From: Eukaryota sp. TZLM1-RC
Lineage: Eukaryota > Metamonada: BaSk clade
Length of the DNA: 64,000 nt
Assembly: GCA_040285825.1 (NCBI GenBank)
Contig: JAUPSS010000003.1
Coordinates: 620,001 to 684,000, forward strand
Direction of reading: 5' to 3'
Position 1 is the stretch's first letter. Each line of letters opens with the position of its first letter. The notes beneath the pieces are model-generated. The model was not told the origin of the DNA, ran no database searches, and saw only the letters and a list, made by a program, of their open reading frames with translations. Positions 59,722 to 64,000 of this stretch are shown here, piece after piece. A program made the translations under genes and the position numbers.

Positions 59722-60299
59722 TAGGATTGTCCAGGTTCAGTTCAGTTCAGGTTCAGGTTCCGAACTAGTTTGAACTGGTTCTGAACCAGTTCACCCAATG
59801 TCTCATATTGTTTTTCTACTACTGTTTATAACTTGTATTCAGTTATTGCAATGACATAAAATAAATGAATACAACCAGTAATGAATAAATATATGCTTTA
59901 TTTTTGTTTAATTTTTGTTTAATTTGGTTTTTCAAACTGTCAAATCAAAATTTATATTTTCCATTTCGTTCATTTCTATGGAAGAAGATACAATATCTTC
60001 TCCTTTCACTTCACCCAACAGGTCGTGGGTTCTGAAATATATGACCCGTCTCCCAAATGGTCTTGTCCGTTGTGACGTTACTACCTGTGAATGAAATGCC
60101 AACCCCTATGGTAAGAACACCGGAAATGGAACCTTAATGCGTCTTCTCCGTAGAAATCATAACTCTGTTTGTATTGTTTTCAAAATAAAAATTTTTTTTA
60201 AAAAAAAGACTATTCTTTTATTATACCGGTTCGGAACTGGTTCAGTTCGGTTCAGGTTCCAAATTTTTTTTTGAACTGAACTGAACTTGGACAGCCCTA
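59722..60299 (+). mobile_element. hAT-type non-autonomous element with 8-bp target duplication
   Basis: The 578-bp insert starts TAGGATTGTCCAGGTTCAGT and ends, in reverse complement, TAGGGCTGTCCAAGTTCAGT, with GGTTCAG-rich inverted ends of about 27 bp or more. The flanking 8 bp CTTATTAC are duplicated (59,714-59,721 and 60,300-60,307). An 8-bp duplication and TAGGG...-type ends are hallmarks of hAT elements. The interior encodes, with a stop, a BED-type zinc finger (SWVLKYMTRLPNGLVRCDVT, then LRRNHNS at about 60,020-60,165), a remnant of the hAT transposase N-terminus. It is inserted in the left terminal repeat of the MULE, hence younger. Confidence 0.9.
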
Positions 60300-60358
60300 C
60301 TTATTACACAACTTCACTTTTTACACAATACTCAAAAACGACAATTTTTGTAACAACA

Positions 60359-60708
60359 ATGAGCAACCTTGAGACTGTAACAACTAAACCCCCTCTTCAT
60401 TCTTTTCCTTCTAAACAAGATCTTGTCCAAACTCTCAAGCTTTGGGCTTTCCAACACGGCTTTGTTCTCTCTACGTCATCTTCTAGTTCTGATTCTTTTG
60501 TCTACGTTATTGGTGATCGAGGTTACCAAAACAGCCGAAATGCTGATGGTGTCCGTTTATCTAAAAAAACTGGTTGTGTTTTCCAGAATTATTACCGACA
60601 ATAAAATGGAGTTTGTTCCAACGTTGAAGTAGAGGGTATTCACTCCTCTCACGGTTTCATAGACAATCTTGCTGGCCGTTACGGCCACTTAGGTCAAACG
60701 GAAGCTTA
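60359..60708 (+). pseudogene. FAR1-like N-terminal domain of a MULE transposase
   Basis: The frame from ATG 60,359 reads LVQTLKLWAFQHGFVLSTSS, then CVFQNYYRQ, a TAA at 60,602-60,604, and in the same frame HSSHGFIDNLAGRYGHL to a stop at 60,708. This is the zinc-binding FAR1/WRKY-like region of Mutator transposases (CPF...HNH). It resembles the frame at 19,078-18,887. The catalytic part is absent. Confidence 0.65.
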
Positions 60709-60842
60709 GTGTTTGTGGAACAGAAGGTATAAGAAAAATTGTCGCACGACAAAATTATGTCGTATTATGAGGTTGTGTAAAACGTGAAGTTGTGTAATAA
60801 ATTGTGAATTAGACATTCTCATAATAATTTGAAATTTTCAAC

Positions 60843-61847
60843 TGTGGCTTTCGTTTTGTACACTTAATTATAAAATCCTCTTTCACCAACACTATTCTTT
60901 TCACCAACATTTGCACGAACACTATAATAAAAGATGAATCGATAATATTTTATTTTGGAACTATTAGTTATGTGGTGAGTATTAGCACTTTTAGTTACAA
61001 TTTAAATCAACTATAATACTACAGTCACTAATATTATATTATATTATATTATATTATATTATATTATATTATATTATATTATATTATATTATATTATATT
61101 ATATTATATTATATTATATTATATTATATTATATTATATTATATTATATTATATTATATTATATTATATTATATTATATTATATTATATTATATTATATT
61201 ATATTATTCACTAGTATTTACACAAATGATTATGAACCACGCAAATTCAAAACAGTTTGCAAAATGGTATTGACCTTGGTCCTCGATATATTGTAAGTAC
61301 TGGAAGGTTCGTGAAGATGATGGCTTCTAGGATTTTTCCTTAACCCAAAGGAGATTTCTGGGTGCAGTCCATTGTTTTGAGAAATACAGATTTAACCATA
61401 CCTGTGAAATACAACACCAAAATGAGAATACATAATACAAAAATACAGATACAAAATACACTCTCTATTTGACGAATTTTTTCTATTATCTTAAGAAAAT
61501 CAACGTTAGTTACACTAAACGCTGCTGCGTAAGTAAACTACTGTTGAATATAGTGATATGGAATTATTTTGTTGTTTTTTTATTAGGACTTGTTGAGTGT
61601 ACGTTACGTTACTATCTTAAACACTACTTTTTGATTTAATTATCTTCATCTACATCATTGTTATTGTATTCAGAGTGTGTTGTATTTGTTCTTACTCTTC
61701 TGCGTATTTTCCACTGATGCTCTATCCATATGATAACAAGAATAAGGAATAATTTATTAGAATTTCACCGGCCCTTATAAAGGCCATCACTAGTGAACTA
61801 TGTTATATAAATATAAATGTACTAGACTAATTGTCCACAGTACAACA
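60843..61847 (-). mobile_element. 3' LTR of a Ty3/gypsy retrotransposon
   Basis: On the minus strand a purine tract AGGGAAAAGGTAG, which overlaps the pol stop, is followed by TGTTGTAC at 61,847, and the segment ends ...GCCACA at 60,843, giving TG...CA ends and about 1,005 bp. It includes a (TATTA)n array at 61,030-61,206. The same sequence (inverted) is found upstream of the PLK4-like gene. The host junction is only about 15 bases beyond the right end of the MULE. Confidence 0.8.
61030..61206 (-). repeat. TATAA pentanucleotide array in the LTR
   Basis: About 35 perfect units. It is shorter and purer than the related array at 42,375-42,744. Confidence 0.95.
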
Positions 61848-64000
61848 CTACCTTTTCCCTCTCTTAGATCTCGAACGAGAGCTACGAGTACTGACTGCAG
61901 GGGAATTAGTCTTAGATTTGGAATTAGAAGATACCTTCCGTTTCCTGGTAGTGTGAGGACTAATAGAGCGCAAATATGTTTGATATGCCTCAGTGCTTTT
62001 GACGTCAGCAACTGGGACAGACGAAGTCTCGCCGCCATACCAAACTGCGGTACAATAAGGAACTTTATTATTGTTCGAATCTACGTAATCAAAGTGATCT
62101 ATAATTTTAACGATTACAGATTCTTCCATATCGCCAGCAGCAATATTCTTATGCCAATCAAGATCTTCTTTAGGGAAGTCTGAAAGGTATAGTTTACAAT
62201 GATTTATACTTGCCGTAGACATCGAACCAGTGACAAGATTCTTGAGTAATAAACTTTTATTGGATTTAACGTCTTCAACGAGAAAAGGGCCAGCGAAGCA
62301 ACCATGGAGTTTACCATTAGTCTTTAATCGCAAAACTAAGTCACCTTTATTAAAAGGGTTCCTATGTTTGTTAACTTCAGGCAGTTGTTGAGCTTGCCTG
62401 AGCTCTGCCTCTTCTCTCTTCTTTGAAATCCTTTCAAGTTTTGCTTCAAGATCTTTAACAAAGGGAATATTAACATTAGCTGATTTTATTAATTCAAACA
62501 TATTACTAGGATCAGCTCTAGGGCTGTGGTCGCTACCAAACATTAAATTGTAGGGCGAATGATCAGTAACTCTACTAATAGTTGAATTGATTTGAAGTTG
62601 TACAATTGGGATATATTCACTCCAATTGCTATAATCGCCAGAGTCCACCAAAATCTTTCTTAGACTTTGTAAGATGTCTCTGTGTCGTCTTTCTACTAAA
62701 CCATTGCTTTGTGAAAAGCTAGTTAGTGAACGACTTACTTCAATGTTTAATAAATCGCATAACCCTTTGAATATGGCATTTGCAAATTCAATACCATTGT
62801 CACTATGAATCAACAGTGGGATACCAAAAATTGATACTACACTCCATAGGAGGTGATTGGTTGCCTCCACTGCATTCAATTCCTTTACAGGGCAAATGAT
62901 CGTATACCTAGTGAACGAATCTACGAAAACTATTAAATATTTGAATCCATTATCATCTTGTTGTAATGGTCCAATAGTATCTGCGTTTAATCGTGCAAAG
63001 GTCGATCAGCCCAAAGAGAGCCAGATGATTCAATGACATTTTTAGGCACGTGTGCCGTCTTTTGACATGCTGGGCATCTCTTAATATGATTAATCATGTC
63101 TTTGCGCATGTCGGGCCAAAAGTAATCACTATTGAGTAATTTCTTTACGCTAGTCGTCACACTAGGATGGCCAACATTTGCATGTCCATGAATGATAGTT
63201 AAAGTCTGCTTCTTTAAACTATCTGGGATAACAATCTTCCCACGATTGTTGGTATACAATTGAATATCTGAATTATAATTGTAATCTTTATAATAATCAG
63301 GATTTGAATCAACATCTATAAGTTGTTCTTGCCTAATCTTTGAGATCCAAGTGTCAAATAAATCAAATTTAGTATCCTCAACTGCTTCTTTCAGTGCAGA
63401 TAAGCTATTGATCGTGGGTAGCTCAATTGTGGACGGTTGAGTAATATCATCCCTTAACAAATTAACTCTAGTTAATAAATTTAAATAGGGTAATTGTTCT
63501 TCAACTCTGTGAGATGCCAAGTTTCTCACTTGTTGGACTCGAGGGGTTTTGGGTTTGGTATCAACCAATCTAGACAACATGTCTGCCCAATAATTCTCCT
63601 CGCCTGCCGTGTGGACTACATCAAAATTGAATTCTGACAATATTGGTAGCCACCTCTTCACAATTCTGTTCTTTTCAGGAGCTGATATAAGGTATGCTAA
63701 ATTTCTATGATCAGTGAAAATAGTTAATTTCCTCGAAATTAAATAATTTTCTAAACTACTGTCAGTGAGAATTAGTAAAATTGCATACAACTCTTTCTGA
63801 AGTACAGACCAATTCTTTTGTGAAGTTGATAATAATCTGCTAAAGAAGGCAATAGGTACAACCTTTCTCTTAATTAGCGGTGTCGTAGGATCTTTAGGTG
63901 GGTTAGCTTCTTGCCATATTACTCCACCTACAGCCACATCAGACGCATCAGCACTTATTAAAAATATGCTTGTCTTCTGAGGGCAATTCAAGAGGGATAT
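61848..64000 (-). pseudogene. Ty3/gypsy pol, RNase H to integrase, cut by the window edge
   Basis: From the window end downward the minus strand encodes RNase H (FLISADASDVAVGGVIWQEA, then LTIFTDHRNLAYL), a linker, the HHCC zinc site of integrase (HGHANVGHPSV, YFWPDMRKDM, CPACQK), then after a one-base frameshift near 62,987, LNADTIGPLQ (first D), VFVDSFTRY, IHSDNGIEFANAIF (second D) and GLVERRHRDILQSLRKIL (E), and a basic C-terminus. The order protease/RT/RNase H/integrase is that of Ty3/gypsy. The region at about 62,880-62,987 is open in a third frame, so one deletion separates RNase H from integrase; it could also be a sequencing error. No chromodomain is evident. The reverse transcriptase is beyond the window. 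Confidence 0.85.

Larger units (their letters stand above)
59694..60820 (+). mobile_element. MULE-type element with about 70-bp terminal inverted repeats
   Basis: The left end GAGAATGTCTAAATTCACAA and the reverse complement of the right end GAGAATGTCTAATTCACAAT continue as near-identical inverted repeats for about 70 bases once the nested insert at 59,722-60,299 is removed. Target duplications of 8 bp, ATAATAAT, lie at 59,686-59,693 and 60,821-60,828. Inside is a FAR1-like frame (60,359-60,604). The core transposase is missing, so this is a non-autonomous derivative, itself sitting in an RCC1-like gene. Confidence 0.8.

Overview
This is a eukaryotic, probably protist, window. It is AT-rich, and each single-copy gene stands alone on either strand with short spacers, with no operons. 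The genes present are eukaryotic: ribosomal protein L32, Sec24, an exosome RNase PH-fold subunit, a Polo-like kinase 4 type kinase with polo boxes, a mucolipin-type channel, a phosphoseryl-tRNA(Sec) kinase and a Cdc25-like phosphatase. Only one intron could be identified with confidence. It is 31 nt long (34050-34080), in L32. All three standard stop codons are used. The giant TmcB-like membrane protein, the glucokinase-regulator-like protein, PSTK and the tiny intron would suit a flagellate such as a metamonad or another excavate. That placement is an inference with low confidence.

Layout: 1-4.0 kb holds decayed LINE pieces around an NAD(P)H-hydrate epimerase and two hypothetical genes. 4.0-13.9 kb has a hypothetical gene, a DMT-type transporter, a decayed Fanzor (TnpB-like nuclease) and the 2.1-kilo-residue membrane protein. 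14.2-15.8 kb has two more Fanzor remnants in opposite orientation, followed by a RING-pseudokinase gene and a Cdc25-like gene. 18.4-27.3 kb is a repeat-rich stretch: MULE remnants, LINE pieces, one arm of a 1.5-kb inverted duplication, a GC-richer pseudogene patch, and an unusual unit with a 2A-like leader, a DEDD-type exonuclease and a Fanzor remnant. 27.6-38.3 kb is mostly single-copy genes: GCKR-like, mucolipin, RasGEF-like, L32, Sec24. 38.6-43.0 kb has another Fanzor copy, a second 2A-like remnant and an LTR-derived segment carrying a long TATAA array just upstream of the PLK4-like gene. 46.2-50.5 kb is a LINE and the second arm of the inverted duplication. 50.6-57.6 kb carries a receptor-like gene with cytoplasmic B-box fingers, an exosome subunit and PSTK. 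57.6-64 kb has a nearly complete Fanzor and an RCC1-like gene broken by a MULE, which itself contains a hAT-type element with an intact target duplication. A Ty3/gypsy element lies next to it and runs off the window.

Main points: (1) at least six Fanzor copies or remnants of several subtypes occur in 64 kb, at different stages of decay. (2) One Fanzor remnant follows an ORF that starts with a leader ending in a GDVEANPGP 2A-type ribosome-skipping motif and then carries exonuclease motifs; a second leader remnant lies near 39.95 kb. (3) Several unrelated genes share a TGCTAYTARC-like motif directly before the ATG, a candidate core promoter or initiator. Many upstream-most reading-frame starts are non-ATG, so I chose the first plausible ATG for each gene.
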